A stretch of 64,000 nucleotides of DNA, from the NCBI RefSeq assembly GCF_001864835.1, contig NZ_MJGI01000025.1, positions 228,420 to 292,419 of the forward strand. Reading direction: 5' to 3'. The position numbers were made by a program, and so were the translations under genes. The stretch comes from Curtobacterium sp. MCBA15_001 (GTDB lineage Bacteria; Actinomycetota; Actinomycetes; Actinomycetales; Microbacteriaceae). Positions 41,589-52,496 of the stretch are shown piece by piece (positions within the stretch are counted from its first letter, which is position 1; each line of letters starts with the position of its first letter). Under the pieces are notes generated by a model, which saw only the letters and a program-made list of their open reading frames with translations, did not search any database and had not been told where the DNA came from.

Positions 41589-43280
41589 GTGCCCAACCCA
41601 CCCCGTCTGAGTGACCTCGGCGGCGGGCCGGCCGTCGACGCAGGGACCCTCCGGACCCGCGCACGCCGCTTCGCCGAGCTGCTCTCCATCGCCCGCCGCC
41701 ACGGCCTCGTGCCCTTCCGCCGCCTCGACTTCTCCCGCGACCCGGACACCGCCGACCTGCGTCGCAGCCAGGCCGAGCACCTCCGCCTGGCGCTCGAGGA
41801 AGCCGGTGGCGGCTTCGTCAAGATGGGGCAGCTGCTGTCGACGCGCGACGACCTGCTGCCGGACGAGTGGACCGAGGGCCTGGTGGGGCTGCAGGGGAGC
41901 GTCACCCCGGCGGACCCGGCCGAGGTCGCCGCGCTGCTGGCGACCGAGCTGCACGCGCCGGTCGGTGAGCTCTTCCAGTCGCTCGACCCGAACCCGGTCG
42001 CCGCCGCGTCCATCGCCCAGGTCCACCGTGCCCGGCTGCACGACGGCACCGCGGTGGCCGTCAAGGTGCAGCGTCCGGGCATCGACGACGCTGTCCGACG
42101 CGACGTCGACATCGCGCTCCGGGTGGTGCGGTTCATGGCGCGCACGTCGATCGAGGCACGCCAGGTCGGGGTGCAGGACGTCGCGCAGCAGTACGCCGAC
42201 GACCTGATCCGGCAGGTGGACTTCCGGTCGGAGTTGCGGAACCTCGAGACCCTGCGTGCCGCACAGGAGCGCAGCGCCCGCCCAGACGAGGTCCGGTTCC
42301 CGGCGTCGTACCCGGAACTGTCCGGACGACGGGTGCTCGTGATGGAGTTCCTCGAGGGGGACACCCTCAGCGCGGTCCGTGCGTCGCGCGCGGACCGGGA
42401 CCTCGACGAGCCGATGCGGGCGATCCTGCGGGCGTTCCTGCGGCAGGTCGTGTTCGACGGGATCTACCACGGCGACCTGCACCCGGGGAACGTCCTGCTC
42501 CTGCCCGACGGACGCCCGGCGCTCATCGACTTCGGGTCCGTCGGTCGGCTCGACCCGGGGCTGCGCGACGTCGTCCAGGAGCTCGTCGCGGCGTACATCC
42601 AGAACGACACCTCGCGGATCGCCGACGCCGTGCTCCGGATGGCGCCGGTGCGTCGTGCCGAGGACGAGCCCGACTTCCGGCGGGACATCGCGCGCTTCGT
42701 CGCGGACGAGCTCGGCCCCGGTGCGCGCATCGGGGTGCAGACGGTCGACGACGCGGTGGAGGTGTTCGGCCGCTACCGACTGAAGCCGCCGCCGGACTTC
42801 GTCGCTGCCGCACGGGCACTGGCCATCTTCGAGGGGACGCTCCGGACGCTGCTGCCCTCGTTCGACCTGCTCGACGAGTCGCGCAACCTGGCGCGGGAAC
42901 AGATCCGCGACCAGCTCCGCCCCAGTGTGCTGCGTGACGTCGCGGCGCGCGAGCTGTTCGGCCTCGTGTCCACGGTCCGGCGGCTGCCGCGACGAGTCGA
43001 CCGGATCGGCGAGGCGATCGAGCAGAACCGCCTGTCGGTGAACATCCGACTGCTCGCCGACCAGCGCGACCGCCGGACGGTCTCGGGGATGATCCGACGC
43101 ATCCTGCTGGTGCTGTTGGGTTCCGGCGCGGGCATCCTGTCGATCGTGTACCTGACGATGCCGTCCCGTCCGACCGCGGTCCTGAGCACCGCTGCGGCGG
43201 GCGGGCTGCTCGGCGGCACGACCGTGTTCCTGCTCGGCTGGGCGGCGATCGACGCCTGGCGGACACGACGGCGGGACTGA
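41589..43280 (+). CDS. AarF/UbiB (ABC1) family atypical kinase
   Basis: The 563-residue protein belongs to the ABC1/AarF/UbiB family of atypical protein-kinase-like ATPases, linked in many organisms to quinone or lipid metabolism. The family KxGQ motif (FVKMGQLLSTR), the Ala-rich loop AAASIAQVHRA in place of the glycine loop, the VAVKVQRPGI lysine, HGDLHPGN and IDFGSVGRL metal motifs are all visible. Two C-terminal membrane helices (about 498-520 and 530-555) anchor it. GTG 41589 follows gggggag; a nearby ATG is out of frame. It stands between aroB and efp, an unusual place, and nothing here gives its substrate. Confidence 0.9.
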   Translation: MPNPPRLSDLGGGPAVDAGTLRTRARRFAELLSIARRHGLVPFRRLDFSRDPDTADLRRSQAEHLRLALEEAGGGFVKMGQLLSTRDDLLPDEWTEGLVGLQGSVTPADPAEVAALLATELHAPVGELFQSLDPNPVAAASIAQVHRARLHDGTAVAVKVQRPGIDDAVRRDVDIALRVVRFMARTSIEARQVGVQDVAQQYADDLIRQVDFRSELRNLETLRAAQERSARPDEVRFPASYPELSGRRVLVMEFLEGDTLSAVRASRADRDLDEPMRAILRAFLRQVVFDGIYHGDLHPGNVLLLPDGRPALIDFGSVGRLDPGLRDVVQELVAAYIQNDTSRIADAVLRMAPVRRAEDEPDFRRDIARFVADELGPGARIGVQTVDDAVEVFGRYRLKPPPDFVAAARALAIFEGTLRTLLPSFDLLDESRNLAREQIRDQLRPSVLRDVAARELFGLVSTVRRLPRRVDRIGEAIEQNRLSVNIRLLADQRDRRTVSGMIRRILLVLLGSGAGILSIVYLTMPSRPTAVLSTAAAGGLLGGTTVFLLGWAAIDAWRTRRRD

Positions 43281-43367
43281 CCGCCGACCACTGAGCGACC
43301 GGCCCCGCGACGGCGGGACCGACCGCGGACGACAGGAGCGCCCGGCCCCGCGACGGTGTGACCGACC
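43266..43367 (+). repeat. Imperfect 42-43-base repeats before efp
   Basis: A 26-base core (ccggccccgcgacgg then ggaccgacc) occurs at 43299-43324 and 43342-43367 with two mismatches. A partial third copy begins at 43266 inside the end of the AarF gene. The starts of the shared core are 42 and 43 bases apart. Confidence 0.75.
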
Positions 43368-43375
43368 CCGTCGGC

Positions 43376-43381
43376 TACACT
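43376..43381 (+). promoter_or_regulatory. Candidate -10 box of efp
   Basis: TACACT lies 60 bases before the efp ATG and after the repeats. A -35 box was not convincing. Confidence 0.3.
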
Positions 43382-43441
43382 CGTCCGGGGCCCAGCGGCC
43401 CCGCATCTTCCTTCCTCAACACGAATTGGACATCGACACCC

Positions 43442-44005
43442 ATGGCCAGTACCACTGACATCAAGAACGGCGCCGTTCTCATCATCGACGGGCAGCTCTG
43501 GTCGGTCGTCGAGTTCCAGCACGTCAAGCCCGGCAAGGGTGGTGCGTTCGTCCGCACCAAGCTGAAGAACGTCGTCTCCGGCAAGGTCGTCGACCGCACG
43601 TTCAACGCCGGCGCGAAGATCGAGACCGCCACGGTCGACCGTCGCGACTACCAGTTCCTCTACGAGGACGGCGACTCCTACGTGTTCATGGACACCGACA
43701 CCTACGACCAGGTCCCGGTCCCGGCGACCGTCGTGGGCGACGCGAAGAACTTCCTGCTCGAGTCCGCGATGGTCACCATCGCGATGAACGAGGGCAACCC
43801 GCTCTACATCGAGCTGCCGACGTCGATCGTCACCGAGATCGAGACCGAGCCCGGCCTGCAGGGCGACCGTTCGTCCGGCGGCACCAAGCCCGCGACGATC
43901 AAGGCCACCGGGTACCAGATCCAGGTCCCGCTGTACCTGGAGACCGACACCAAGGTCAAGATCGACACGCGCGACGGCAACTACCTCGGCCGCGTCAACG
44001 AATGA
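43442..44005 (+). CDS. efp: Translation elongation factor P
   Basis: EF-P enters the ribosomal E site and relieves stalling at proline runs. The 187-residue protein has three beta-barrel domains; the tip loop of domain I is [10 protein letters not shown], with the Lys that many bacteria modify. The C-terminal signature [24 protein letters not shown] is present in two pieces. ATG 43442 gives the usual N terminus ([13 protein letters not shown]); the upstream GTG at 43358 is not needed. The stop overlaps nusB (ATGA), so both are coupled. Confidence 0.97.
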   Translation: MASTTDIKNGAVLIIDGQLWSVVEFQHVKPGKGGAFVRTKLKNVVSGKVVDRTFNAGAKIETATVDRRDYQFLYEDGDSYVFMDTDTYDQVPVPATVVGDAKNFLLESAMVTIAMNEGNPLYIELPTSIVTEIETEPGLQGDRSSGGTKPATIKATGYQIQVPLYLETDTKVKIDTRDGNYLGRVNE

Positions 44006-44454
44006 GCGCACGCTCCAAGGCCCGCAAGCGCGCCCTCGACATGCTCTACGTGGCCGAGGTGCGTGAGCTCCCGATCGCCGACGTCCTGGCGACCGAGACC
44101 GTTCGGCACCTCGACCAGCCCGAGCGCGCGTCCAGCTGGGACTACGCACGCCAGGTCGTGACCGGCGTCGACGAGGCCCGAGCCGAGATCGACGCGGTCA
44201 TCGTCGAGCACGCCCAGGGATGGTCCATCCCGCGCATGCCCGTCCTCGACCGCTGCATCCTGCGGATGGGCGTCTGGGAGCTCCGGTTCAACCCGGACGT
44301 GCCCGACGCCGTCGCCATCTCCGAGGCGGTCGAGCTCGCGCAGTCGCTCTCGACCGAGGAGTCCGCCGGGTTCGTCAACGGCGTGCTCGGAGCCGTCGCC
44401 GGGGGCCGTGCACCGTCCGGTCGGACGGTCGCAGGAGACCAGGAGTCCCGCTAG
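44002..44454 (+). CDS. nusB: Transcription antitermination factor NusB
   Basis: NusB, with NusE, binds boxA RNA and supports antitermination of rRNA transcription. The 150-residue all-helical protein has the family start [20 protein letters not shown], and the C-terminal core [31 protein letters not shown] in overlapping helices, then [12 protein letters not shown] 44002 overlaps the efp stop. The TAG stop lies inside the TAGGGT box that probably drives the pyrimidine genes. Confidence 0.95.
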   Translation: MSARSKARKRALDMLYVAEVRELPIADVLATETVRHLDQPERASSWDYARQVVTGVDEARAEIDAVIVEHAQGWSIPRMPVLDRCILRMGVWELRFNPDVPDAVAISEAVELAQSLSTEESAGFVNGVLGAVAGGRAPSGRTVAGDQESR

Positions 44455-44457
44455 GGT
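44452..44457 (+). promoter_or_regulatory. Probable -10 box of the pyr operon
   Basis: TAGGGT overlaps the nusB stop codon. It would start a leader of about 50 bases that holds the PyrR-binding loop and the pyrR Shine-Dalgarno. Confidence 0.45.
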
Positions 44458-44482
44458 TGACCACGTCAGCATCCTTTAAATG

Positions 44483-44498
44483 CCGTCCAGAGAGGCGG
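44483..44498 (+). promoter_or_regulatory. PyrR-binding RNA loop in the pyr leader
   Basis: The sequence cgtccagagaggcg (44484-44497) matches the PyrR-site consensus ARUCCNGNGAGGYU except at both end positions. It folds as expected: CCG pairs with CGG, one U is bulged, CC pairs with GG, and AGAGA forms the loop. It lies three bases before the aaggagg Shine-Dalgarno (44501-44507) of pyrR, so PyrR with UMP bound could block translation, as proposed for mycobacteria. Confidence 0.75.
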
Positions 44499-44512
44499 GG
44501 AAGGAGGTCGGC

Positions 44513-45130
44513 GTGGGTACCAGAACGGTCCTGCAACACCCCGACATCACGCGTGCTCTGACACGCATCGCACACGAGGTCCTCGAAGCCAACCACGGTG
44601 GCTCGGACCTGGTGCTCCTGGGCATCCCGACCCGGGGAGCAGTCCTGGCCGAGCGCCTCGGCCGGGTCCTGGCCGACATCGAGCCCGAGTGGGAGTCGGC
44701 CCGCGGCGGGATCGGCACCGAGCGTGTCGGCACCCTCGACGTCACGATGCACCGGGACGACCTCGGCCGCGGCATGGGTCGGGCGCCACACCGCACGACC
44801 ATCCCCGCTGGCGGCATCGACGGCAAGGTCGTCGTGCTCGTCGACGACGTGCTGTACTCCGGCCGCACGGTCCGGGCAGCGCTCGACGCGCTGCAGGGCA
44901 TCGGTCGGCCGCGGGCGGTCCGGCTCGCGGTCCTGGTCGACCGGGGGCACCGCGAGCTGCCGATCCGGGCGGACCACGTCGGCAAGAACCTGCCGACCGC
45001 GTCCGACGAGCGCGTGACGCTCCGTCTCACGGAGACGGACGGCACCGACGAGGTCGTCATCGAGCAGCCCGAGGCACCCGCACAGCCCGAGGCACCCGAA
45101 CAGCCGGAGACGCAGGAGGCCAGCGCGTGA
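44513..45130 (+). CDS. pyrR: Pyrimidine operon regulator PyrR
   Basis: PyrR binds pyr leader RNA when UMP is high and in some species also has uracil phosphoribosyltransferase activity. The 205-residue protein has the PRPP-binding motif [34 protein letters not shown] and [26 protein letters not shown] 44513 has a perfect aaggagg six bases upstream; ATG 44480 would cover the PyrR loop and is unlikely. The last ~25 residues are a Pro/Glu/Ala tail with PEAP repeats, not usual for the family. Its stop overlaps the pyrB start. Confidence 0.95.
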   Translation: MGTRTVLQHPDITRALTRIAHEVLEANHGGSDLVLLGIPTRGAVLAERLGRVLADIEPEWESARGGIGTERVGTLDVTMHRDDLGRGMGRAPHRTTIPAGGIDGKVVVLVDDVLYSGRTVRAALDALQGIGRPRAVRLAVLVDRGHRELPIRADHVGKNLPTASDERVTLRLTETDGTDEVVIEQPEAPAQPEAPEQPETQEASA

Positions 45131-46107
45131 AGCACCTGCTGTCCACCGCCGACCTGTCCCGCGCCGACGCCGTCCACATCCTCGACGTCGCCGAGGAGAT
45201 GGCCGAGGTCAACACCCGCGAGGTCAAGCGGCTGCCCGCCCTGCGCGGCAAGACCGTCGTCAACCTGTTCTTCGAGGACTCCACCCGCACGCGGATCTCG
45301 TTCGAGGCCGCCGCCAAGCGCCTCTCCGCCGACGTCATCAACTTCGCCGCCAAGGGCTCGAGCGTCTCCAAGGGCGAGTCCCTCAAGGACACCGTGCAGA
45401 CCCTCGGCGCGATGGGGATCGACGGCATCGTGATGCGGCACGGCGCCTCCGGGGCCCCGCGGGTCCTCGCCGACGCCGACTGGATCGACGTGCCGGTCGT
45501 CAACGCCGGGGACGGTACCCACGAGCACCCCACCCAGGCGCTGCTCGACGCGTTCACGATGCGTCGTCGGATCCACGGCGCCGCGAGTCGCGGGCAGGCC
45601 CTCGACGGGGTCCGCGTCCTGATCGTCGGCGACGTCCTGCACAGCCGCGTCGCCCGCAGCAACGCCTGGCTGCTCCGCACGCTCGGCGCGCACGTCACCT
45701 TCGTCGCGCCGCCCACGCTGCTGCCGGCGGTCGACCGCCCGTTCGGCGCCGCGGTGCACCACGACCTGGACGCCGCGCTGGCCGAGGACCCGGACGTCGT
45801 CATGATGCTCCGCATCCAGCAGGAGCGGATGCACGACGCCTTCTTCCCGAACGAGCGCGAGTACACCCGGCACTTCGGCCTGACCGCGCCGCGCGCTGCG
45901 CGGCTGCCCGAACGCACGCTGATCATGCACCCGGGCCCGATGAACCGCGGGCTCGAGATCGCGGGCGTCGCCGCCGACGACCCCCGCTCGACCGTCGTCG
46001 AGCAGGTCGCCAACGGCGTCAGCGTCCGCATGGCCGTCCTGTACCTGGCGCTGACCGGGTCGGACAACGCCGCCCACACGACCACGACGAAGGAGCCCGC
46101 CGCATGA
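45127..46107 (+). CDS. pyrB: Aspartate carbamoyltransferase, catalytic subunit
   Basis: PyrB joins carbamoyl phosphate and aspartate, the first committed pyrimidine step. The 326-residue protein has the carbamoyl-phosphate site [40 protein letters not shown], the aspartate site [18 protein letters not shown] and [13 protein letters not shown]. No regulatory subunit gene (pyrI) is present. GTG 45127 overlaps the pyrR stop, and the stop overlaps pyrC ATG. Confidence 0.97.
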   Translation: MKHLLSTADLSRADAVHILDVAEEMAEVNTREVKRLPALRGKTVVNLFFEDSTRTRISFEAAAKRLSADVINFAAKGSSVSKGESLKDTVQTLGAMGIDGIVMRHGASGAPRVLADADWIDVPVVNAGDGTHEHPTQALLDAFTMRRRIHGAASRGQALDGVRVLIVGDVLHSRVARSNAWLLRTLGAHVTFVAPPTLLPAVDRPFGAAVHHDLDAALAEDPDVVMMLRIQQERMHDAFFPNEREYTRHFGLTAPRAARLPERTLIMHPGPMNRGLEIAGVAADDPRSTVVEQVANGVSVRMAVLYLALTGSDNAAHTTTTKEPAA

Positions 46108-47465
46108 GCGCCCACCTGATCCGCGGAGCCCAGCTGGTCGACGGCACCCGTGCCGACATCCGTCTGGAGGGCGGACGCATCACCGCGGTCGGGTCCGGTC
46201 TCGACACGGCCGGTGCCACCACCGTGGACGCGGACGGCCTGATCGCCCTGCCTGGTCTCGTGGACCTGCACACGCACCTGCGCGAGCCCGGCGCCGAGGA
46301 GTCCGAGACGGTCCTGTCCGGGTCCCGCGCGGCTGCGGTCGGTGGCTTCACCGCGGTCAACGCGATGGCCAACTCGAGCCCGGTCGCCGACACCGCCGGG
46401 GTCGTCGAGCAGGTGCAGGCCCTCGGCGACGACGCGGGCTACGTCACCGTCCGCCCGATCGGCGCCGTGTCGCAGGGGCTGCAGGGCACGCACCTGTCCG
46501 AGATCGGTGCGATGGCGACCTCGCGCGCGAAGGTCCGCGTCTTCTCGGACGACGGCTCGTGCGTGTCGGACCCGCTGCTGATGCGTCGGGCGCTGGAGTA
46601 CATCAAGGGCTTCGGCGGTGTCCTGGCGCAGCACGCGCAGGAGCCCCGCCTGACCATCGGCGCGCAGATGAACGAGGGCCGGCTGTCGTCGGAGCTCGGG
46701 CTCGCCGGCTGGCCCGCCGTCGCGGAAGAGGCGATCATCGCCCGGGACGTCCTGCTCGCCGACCACGTCGGAGCACGCCTGCACGTGTGCCACGTCTCGA
46801 CCGCGGGCAGCGTCGAGGTGATCCGCTGGGCGAAGTCCCGCGGCATCGACGTCACGGCCGAGGTCACGCCGCACCACCTCGTGCTCACCGAGGACCTCAT
46901 CGCCGGGGTGGACGGTGCGCCCGGCTACGACGCCAAGTACAAGGTGAACCCGCCGCTGCGTGCTCGCGAGGACGTCGACGCCCTCCGTGCCGCGCTGGCC
47001 GACGGCACGATCGACATCGTCGCGACCGACCACGCCCCGCACACGGCCGAGGCGAAGTGCTGCGAGTGGCCGGCCGCCGCGAACGGCATGGTCGGTCTCG
47101 AGTCCGCGCTGAGCGTCGTGCACGCCGCGGTGGTCGAGGACGGCCGGCTGGACTGGGCCGACGTCGCCCGGGTGCTCTCGAGCGCCCCGGCCAGCATCGG
47201 GCAGGTCGAGGGCCACGGCCAGGCCGTCGCCGCGGGTGCTCCGGCCGAACTGACGCTGTACGACCCCACCGCGGTGCGCGACTTCGCGGTCACCGACCTG
47301 GCCGGGCAGTCGCAGAACTCGCCCTACCTGGGGATGCGCCTGCCGGGCCGCGTCGTCGCCACCTTCCACCACGGCCAGCCGACCGTCCTGGACGGCGTGC
47401 TCGTGGACGCCGAGACGGTCGCGGCGAACGCCCGCGCCGCGCGGGGGCAGCAGGTGGGCGCATGA
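46104..47465 (+). CDS. pyrC: Dihydroorotase
   Basis: Dihydroorotase closes carbamoyl aspartate to dihydroorotate. The 453-residue class I enzyme shows metal-binding [11 protein letters not shown], the substrate segment NAMANSSP, His residues in [12 protein letters not shown] and [12 protein letters not shown], and the catalytic Asp in [13 protein letters not shown] 46104 overlaps the pyrB stop. The neighbouring membrane protein overlaps its stop by four bases. Confidence 0.96.
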   Translation: MSAHLIRGAQLVDGTRADIRLEGGRITAVGSGLDTAGATTVDADGLIALPGLVDLHTHLREPGAEESETVLSGSRAAAVGGFTAVNAMANSSPVADTAGVVEQVQALGDDAGYVTVRPIGAVSQGLQGTHLSEIGAMATSRAKVRVFSDDGSCVSDPLLMRRALEYIKGFGGVLAQHAQEPRLTIGAQMNEGRLSSELGLAGWPAVAEEAIIARDVLLADHVGARLHVCHVSTAGSVEVIRWAKSRGIDVTAEVTPHHLVLTEDLIAGVDGAPGYDAKYKVNPPLRAREDVDALRAALADGTIDIVATDHAPHTAEAKCCEWPAAANGMVGLESALSVVHAAVVEDGRLDWADVARVLSSAPASIGQVEGHGQAVAAGAPAELTLYDPTAVRDFAVTDLAGQSQNSPYLGMRLPGRVVATFHHGQPTVLDGVLVDAETVAANARAARGQQVGA

Positions 47466-48007
47466 GCGGCGACGCCGCACGCTGGCTGCTCGGCGGCGTC
47501 ATCCTGCTCGCGGTGGTGGCGCTGTTCGTCGCCATGGCACGCACCTGGCGGACGCGGGTGCGCAGGCAGGCGGAGGCCGTGCCTCCCGTCCGTGTCCCGG
47601 ACCACCCCGGCACGCTCGTCGGGTCGTGGGACGGGTTCTCCGTCGCGACGACCCGCGCGGAGCAGCCGCTCGAACGCATCACCGCCGGCGGGCTCGGCTT
47701 CCGCGGCCGCGGCGGGCTGAGCGTGCACACGGAGGGCGTCGTGCTGCACCTGGCCGGGGCCGACGACCGCTGGGTCGCCGCCGACGCACTGCGCGGCGCC
47801 GACCGCGCGACGTGGGCCATCGACCGCGTGGTCGAGCCCGGGGGACTGGTCCGTCTGCGATGGACGGCGACCGGCGCCGCAGGTGCGACGGACCTCGACA
47901 CCTACTTCCGGTTCCCGCAGGACGACGCGGCAGCGCTCGTCGCCCTGCAGGAGCTGTCGACGAAGCACAACCACCCGCACACCGCGGGCGAAGGGACGAA
48001 CTCATGA
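47462..48007 (+). CDS. PH-like domain membrane protein of the pyr operon
   Basis: The 181-residue protein has one N-terminal membrane helix (about 8-27), a basic stretch and then a beta-rich domain of ~130 residues similar to bacterial PH-like domains ([18 protein letters not shown]). Such proteins sit between pyrC and carA in many actinobacteria; the function is unknown. ATG 47462 overlaps pyrC by four bases, and its stop overlaps carA by four bases, so it is a fixed part of the operon. A part in localisation or regulation of pyrimidine enzymes is only a guess. Confidence 0.75.
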   Translation: MSGDAARWLLGGVILLAVVALFVAMARTWRTRVRRQAEAVPPVRVPDHPGTLVGSWDGFSVATTRAEQPLERITAGGLGFRGRGGLSVHTEGVVLHLAGADDRWVAADALRGADRATWAIDRVVEPGGLVRLRWTATGAAGATDLDTYFRFPQDDAAALVALQELSTKHNHPHTAGEGTNS

Positions 48008-49203
48008 CACGCGAACGGGCCGTGCTGGTCCTCGAGGACGGCACTCGGTACGACGGCTGGGCCTACGGTGCCCGCGGGCGCTCCCTCGGCGAGGTGGTGT
48101 TCGCGACCGGCATGACCGGGTACCAGGAGACCCTGACCGACCCCTCGTACGCCGGGCAGATCGTGGTGCAGACCGCGCCGCACATCGGCAACACGGGCGT
48201 CAACGACGAGGACCCCGAGTCCCGGCGCATCTGGGTCGCCGGGTACGTCGTCCGCGACCCCAGCCGCGTGGTGTCGAACCACCGCGCGACCGCCTCGCTC
48301 GACGACCACCTGGTCCGGGACGGCATCGTCGGCATCTCCGGGATCGACACCCGCGCGCTCACCCGGCGCATCCGGGACGCCGGGGCGATGAAGGGCGGCG
48401 TCTTCAGCGGTCCCGACGCCACGCTCCCCGCCGACGAGCAGCTGACCCTGGTCCGTGAGCAGGCAGCGATGGCCGGGCAGAGCCTGTCCGCCGCCGTCTC
48501 GACCGACGCCGAGTACGTCGTGCCCGCCGTGGGCGAGCAGATCGGCACGCTGGCCGTGCTCGACCTGGGCGTGAAGGCGTCGACCACCCGCTACCTGGCG
48601 CAGCGTGGCTTCGAGGTGCACGTGCTGCCGCAGGACGTCACCATCGAGGCGATCCGCGCGCTCGCACCGGACGCCCTGTTCTACTCGAACGGCCCGGGTG
48701 ACCCGGCCGCCAGCGACGCGCAGGTCGCGCTGCTGCAGGAGAGCCTGCGGGACGGGCGACCGTTCTTCGGGATCTGCTTCGGCAACCAGCTGCTCGGACG
48801 TGCGCTCGGCTTCGGCACGTACAAGCTGCCCTTCGGCCACCGCGGGATCAACCAGCCGGTGCTCGACACCACGACGGGCAAGGTCGAGATCACGAGCCAG
48901 AACCACGGCTTCGCGGTCGACGCCCCGCTCGGGCAGGTCATCGAGTCCCCGGCGGGCTTCGGTCGCGTCGAGGTCTCGCACCACTCGCTCAACGACGACG
49001 TGGTGGAGGGCCTCCGGGCGCTCGACATCCCCGCGTTCAGCGTGCAGTACCACCCCGAGGCCGCCGCGGGGCCGCACGACAGCATGTACCTGTTCGACCG
49101 CTTCCGGGACATGGTCGTCGCGCGTCGGGACGGTGCGCCGCTCGACGCCGCCACCGCCGACGCCACGACCCCTGCAGCCGACACCACCAAGGAAGCGAAC
49201 TGA
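48004..49203 (+). CDS. carA: Carbamoyl-phosphate synthase, small (glutaminase) subunit
   Basis: CarA releases ammonia from glutamine for CarB. The 399-residue protein has the N-terminal CPSase domain ([32 protein letters not shown]) and the class I glutaminase domain with the nucleophile Cys in [16 protein letters not shown], then QNHGFAVD and the His/Glu pair in [14 protein letters not shown] short Ala/Thr-rich tail ends it. ATG 48004 overlaps the previous stop, and TGATG joins it to carB. Confidence 0.97.
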   Translation: MTRERAVLVLEDGTRYDGWAYGARGRSLGEVVFATGMTGYQETLTDPSYAGQIVVQTAPHIGNTGVNDEDPESRRIWVAGYVVRDPSRVVSNHRATASLDDHLVRDGIVGISGIDTRALTRRIRDAGAMKGGVFSGPDATLPADEQLTLVREQAAMAGQSLSAAVSTDAEYVVPAVGEQIGTLAVLDLGVKASTTRYLAQRGFEVHVLPQDVTIEAIRALAPDALFYSNGPGDPAASDAQVALLQESLRDGRPFFGICFGNQLLGRALGFGTYKLPFGHRGINQPVLDTTTGKVEITSQNHGFAVDAPLGQVIESPAGFGRVEVSHHSLNDDVVEGLRALDIPAFSVQYHPEAAAGPHDSMYLFDRFRDMVVARRDGAPLDAATADATTPAADTTKEAN

Positions 49204-52200
49204 TGCCCAAGCGCTCCGACATCTCCTCCGTCCTCGTCATCGGCTCCGGCCCGATCGTCATCGGCCAGGCTGCCGAGTTCGACTACTCCGGCACCCAGGC
49301 GTGCCGTGTGCTGCGCGCCGAGGGCATCCGCGTGATCCTGGTCAACCCGAACCCGGCGACGATCATGACCGACCCCGACTTCGCCGACGCGACCTACATC
49401 GAGCCGATCACGAACGCCTCGCTCGAGGAGATCATCCGCATCGAGCAGCCGGACGCCGTCCTGCCCACGCTCGGTGGCCAGACCGCCCTGAACGCCGCCA
49501 TCGCCCTCGACGAGGCCGGCATCCTGGCGAAGCACGGCGTCGAGCTCATCGGCGCCAAGGTCGACGCGATCCAGCGCGGCGAGGACCGGCAGCTCTTCAA
49601 GGAGCTCGTGCTCGAGTCCGGCGCCGACGTCGCCCGCAGCCACATCGCCCACACGCTGGAAGAGGCGAAGGAGTACGCGAAGGACCTCGGCTACCCGCTC
49701 GTCGTCCGACCGTCCTTCACGATGGGCGGGCTCGGCTCCGGGTTCGCGTACAACGAGGCCGAGCTCGTCCGGTTCGTCGGCGACGGCCTGCAGTCGAGCC
49801 CGACGACCGAGGTCCTGCTCGAGGAGTCGATCCTCGGCTGGAAGGAGTACGAGCTCGAGCTGATGCGGGACAACCACGACAACACGGTCGTGGTCTGCTC
49901 GATCGAGAACGTCGACCCGGTCGGCGTGCACACCGGTGACTCGATCACCGTGGCGCCCGCACTCACCCTGACCGACCGCGAGTACCAGAACATGCGGAAC
50001 ATCGGCATCGACATCATCCGCCGCGTCGGGGTCGACACCGGCGGCTGCAACATCCAGTTCGCCGTGGACCCGTCGAACGGTCGGCTCATCGTCATCGAGA
50101 TGAACCCCCGCGTGTCCCGCTCGAGCGCCCTGGCGTCGAAGGCCACCGGCTTCCCGATCGCCAAGATCGCCGCGAAGCTCGCCATCGGGTACCGGCTCGA
50201 CGAGATCCAGAACGACATCACCCGCGTCACCCCGGCCAGCTTCGAGCCGACGCTCGACTACGTCGTGGTGAAGACCCCGCGCTTCGCGTTCGAGAAGTTC
50301 CCGGCCGCCGACGCCACGCTGACCACGACGATGAAGAGCGTCGGCGAGGCGATGGCCATCGGTCGGAACTTCGCCACCGCCCTGCAGAAGTCGCTGCGGT
50401 CGCTGGAGAAGCGCGGCTCGAGCTTCCACTGGGACACCCCGGCCGCCGAGCTCGACAAGGACGCGCTGCTCGAGAAGTCGAAGGTGCCCACCGACGGTCG
50501 CATCGTCACGGTGCAGCAGGCGATGTACGCCGGTGCCACCGTGGAAGAGGTGTTCGCCGCGAACGCGATCGACCCGTGGTACCTCGACCAGATCCAGCTC
50601 ATCAACGAGGTCGCGGCCGAGGTGCGCGACGCAGCGACGCTCGACGCGGACACGATCCGCTGGGCGAAGGAGCACGGCTTCAGCGACGCGCAGATCGCGT
50701 CGTTGCGGAGCACCGGCGACACGACGGTGACCGAGCAGGACGTCCGAGACCAGCGCCACGCGGCGGGCATCCGTCCGGTCTTCAAGACGGTCGACACCTG
50801 CGCCGGCGAGTTCCCGGCCCTGACGCCGTACCACTACTCGTCGTACGACACCGAGACCGAGGTCGCGCCGAGCGAGCGCAAGAAGGTCGTCATCCTCGGC
50901 TCCGGCCCGAACCGCATCGGTCAGGGCGTCGAGTTCGACTACTCCTGCGTGCACGCGTCCTTCGCGCTGAGCGACGCCGGGTTCGAGACGATCATGATCA
51001 ACTGCAACCCCGAGACCGTCTCGACCGACTACGACACCTCGGACCGGCTGTACTTCGAGCCGCTGACCACCGAGGACGTCCTCGAGGTCATCGAGGCCGA
51101 AGCCGCATCCGGCGAGCTCGTCGGCGTCGTGGTGCAGCTCGGCGGCCAGACGGCGCTGGGGCTGGCGAAGCCGCTCGAGGCCGCCGGCATCCCGATCCTC
51201 GGCACGAGCCCGACAGCGATCGACTCCGCCGAGGAGCGTGGGCAGTTCTCCGCCATCCTCGAGCAGGCCGGGCTGCTCGCACCGCGCAACGGCACGGCGC
51301 ACGACCTGGCCAGCGCGACCGCCGTCGCCGAGGAGATCGGGTACCCGGTCCTGGTCCGCCCGTCGTTCGTGCTGGGCGGCCGCGGCATGGAGATCGTCTA
51401 CGACTCCGCCGCGATGGCCGACTACTTCGACCGGATGGCCGATCAGGCGATCATCGGCCCGGACCTGCCCCTGCTGGTGGACCGGTTCCTCGACGACGCC
51501 GTGGAGATCGACGTCGACGCGCTGTTCGACGGTGAGCGGCTGTACATCGGCGGCATCATGGAGCACATCGAGGAAGCGGGCATCCACTCCGGCGACTCGG
51601 CGTGCACGCTGCCCCCGGTCGGCCTCGGTCGCGCCGAGATCCAGGCCGTCGTCGACGCGACCGAGAAGATCGCCCGCGGCATCGGCGTGCAGGGGCTCCT
51701 GAACGTGCAGTTCGCGATCGGTGCCGGCGTGCTCTACGTCCTCGAGGCCAATCCGCGCGCCAGCCGCACGGTCCCGTTCGTCTCGAAGGCGCTCGGCATC
51801 GCCCTCGCCAAGGCCGCTGCGCGCATCATGACCGGCACCACGATCGACGGACTCGTCGCCGAGGGGCTGCTGCCGGAACGGGACGGCGCGTTCGTCCCGC
51901 CGCAGGCGCCCGTCGCCGTGAAGGAAGCGGTGCTGCCCTTCCGTCGGTTCCGCACCGCCGAGGGTCAGGTCGTCGACTCCGTCCTCAGCCCGGAGATGCG
52001 CTCCACCGGAGAGGTCATGGGCATCGACCGCGACTTCCCGCGGGCGTTCCTCAAGTCGCAGGACGCCGCGTACGGCGGGCTCCCGACGAGCGGCACGGTC
52101 TTCGTGAGCGTCGCGGACACCGACAAGCGCCAGGTCGTGCTGCCCGTGCACCGCCTGCAGCAGCTCGGCTTCACGATCATCGCGACGGAGGGCACCGCCG

Positions 52201-52496
52201 AGGTGCTCCGCCGGAACGGCATCCTGGTCGACGTGGTCGGCAAGTACAGCCAGGGCGGCGAGAGCGTGGTCGACCTGCTCGCGCGCAACGCGGTCGACAT
52301 CGTGGTGAACACCCCGAGCGGTGCGTCCGGTCGCGCGGACGGCTACGAGATCCGTGCGGCGACGGTCGCCGCGGACAAGCCGATCTTCACGACGATCGCG
52401 CAGCTCGGCGCGGCCGTCGCGGCGATCGAGACGATCGGCACGCCACTCAGCGTCCGCAGCCTGCAGGACTACGCGCTGGAGCGCGCGGGTTGGTGA
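49203..52496 (+). CDS. carB: Carbamoyl-phosphate synthase, large subunit
   Basis: CarB makes carbamoyl phosphate from bicarbonate, ammonia and two ATP, supplying pyrimidine and arginine synthesis. The 1097-residue protein shows both ATP-grasp halves ([21 protein letters not shown] near the start, [21 protein letters not shown] near residue 562), the oligomerisation domain between them, and an MGS-like allosteric domain at the end ([16 protein letters not shown]). The length is standard. The start overlaps the carA stop by one base and the stop overlaps pyrF. Confidence 0.98.
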   Translation: MPKRSDISSVLVIGSGPIVIGQAAEFDYSGTQACRVLRAEGIRVILVNPNPATIMTDPDFADATYIEPITNASLEEIIRIEQPDAVLPTLGGQTALNAAIALDEAGILAKHGVELIGAKVDAIQRGEDRQLFKELVLESGADVARSHIAHTLEEAKEYAKDLGYPLVVRPSFTMGGLGSGFAYNEAELVRFVGDGLQSSPTTEVLLEESILGWKEYELELMRDNHDNTVVVCSIENVDPVGVHTGDSITVAPALTLTDREYQNMRNIGIDIIRRVGVDTGGCNIQFAVDPSNGRLIVIEMNPRVSRSSALASKATGFPIAKIAAKLAIGYRLDEIQNDITRVTPASFEPTLDYVVVKTPRFAFEKFPAADATLTTTMKSVGEAMAIGRNFATALQKSLRSLEKRGSSFHWDTPAAELDKDALLEKSKVPTDGRIVTVQQAMYAGATVEEVFAANAIDPWYLDQIQLINEVAAEVRDAATLDADTIRWAKEHGFSDAQIASLRSTGDTTVTEQDVRDQRHAAGIRPVFKTVDTCAGEFPALTPYHYSSYDTETEVAPSERKKVVILGSGPNRIGQGVEFDYSCVHASFALSDAGFETIMINCNPETVSTDYDTSDRLYFEPLTTEDVLEVIEAEAASGELVGVVVQLGGQTALGLAKPLEAAGIPILGTSPTAIDSAEERGQFSAILEQAGLLAPRNGTAHDLASATAVAEEIGYPVLVRPSFVLGGRGMEIVYDSAAMADYFDRMADQAIIGPDLPLLVDRFLDDAVEIDVDALFDGERLYIGGIMEHIEEAGIHSGDSACTLPPVGLGRAEIQAVVDATEKIARGIGVQGLLNVQFAIGAGVLYVLEANPRASRTVPFVSKALGIALAKAAARIMTGTTIDGLVAEGLLPERDGAFVPPQAPVAVKEAVLPFRRFRTAEGQVVDSVLSPEMRSTGEVMGIDRDFPRAFLKSQDAAYGGLPTSGTVFVSVADTDKRQVVLPVHRLQQLGFTIIATEGTAEVLRRNGILVDVVGKYSQGGESVVDLLARNAVDIVVNTPSGASGRADGYEIRAATVAADKPIFTTIAQLGAAVAAIETIGTPLSVRSLQDYALERAGW

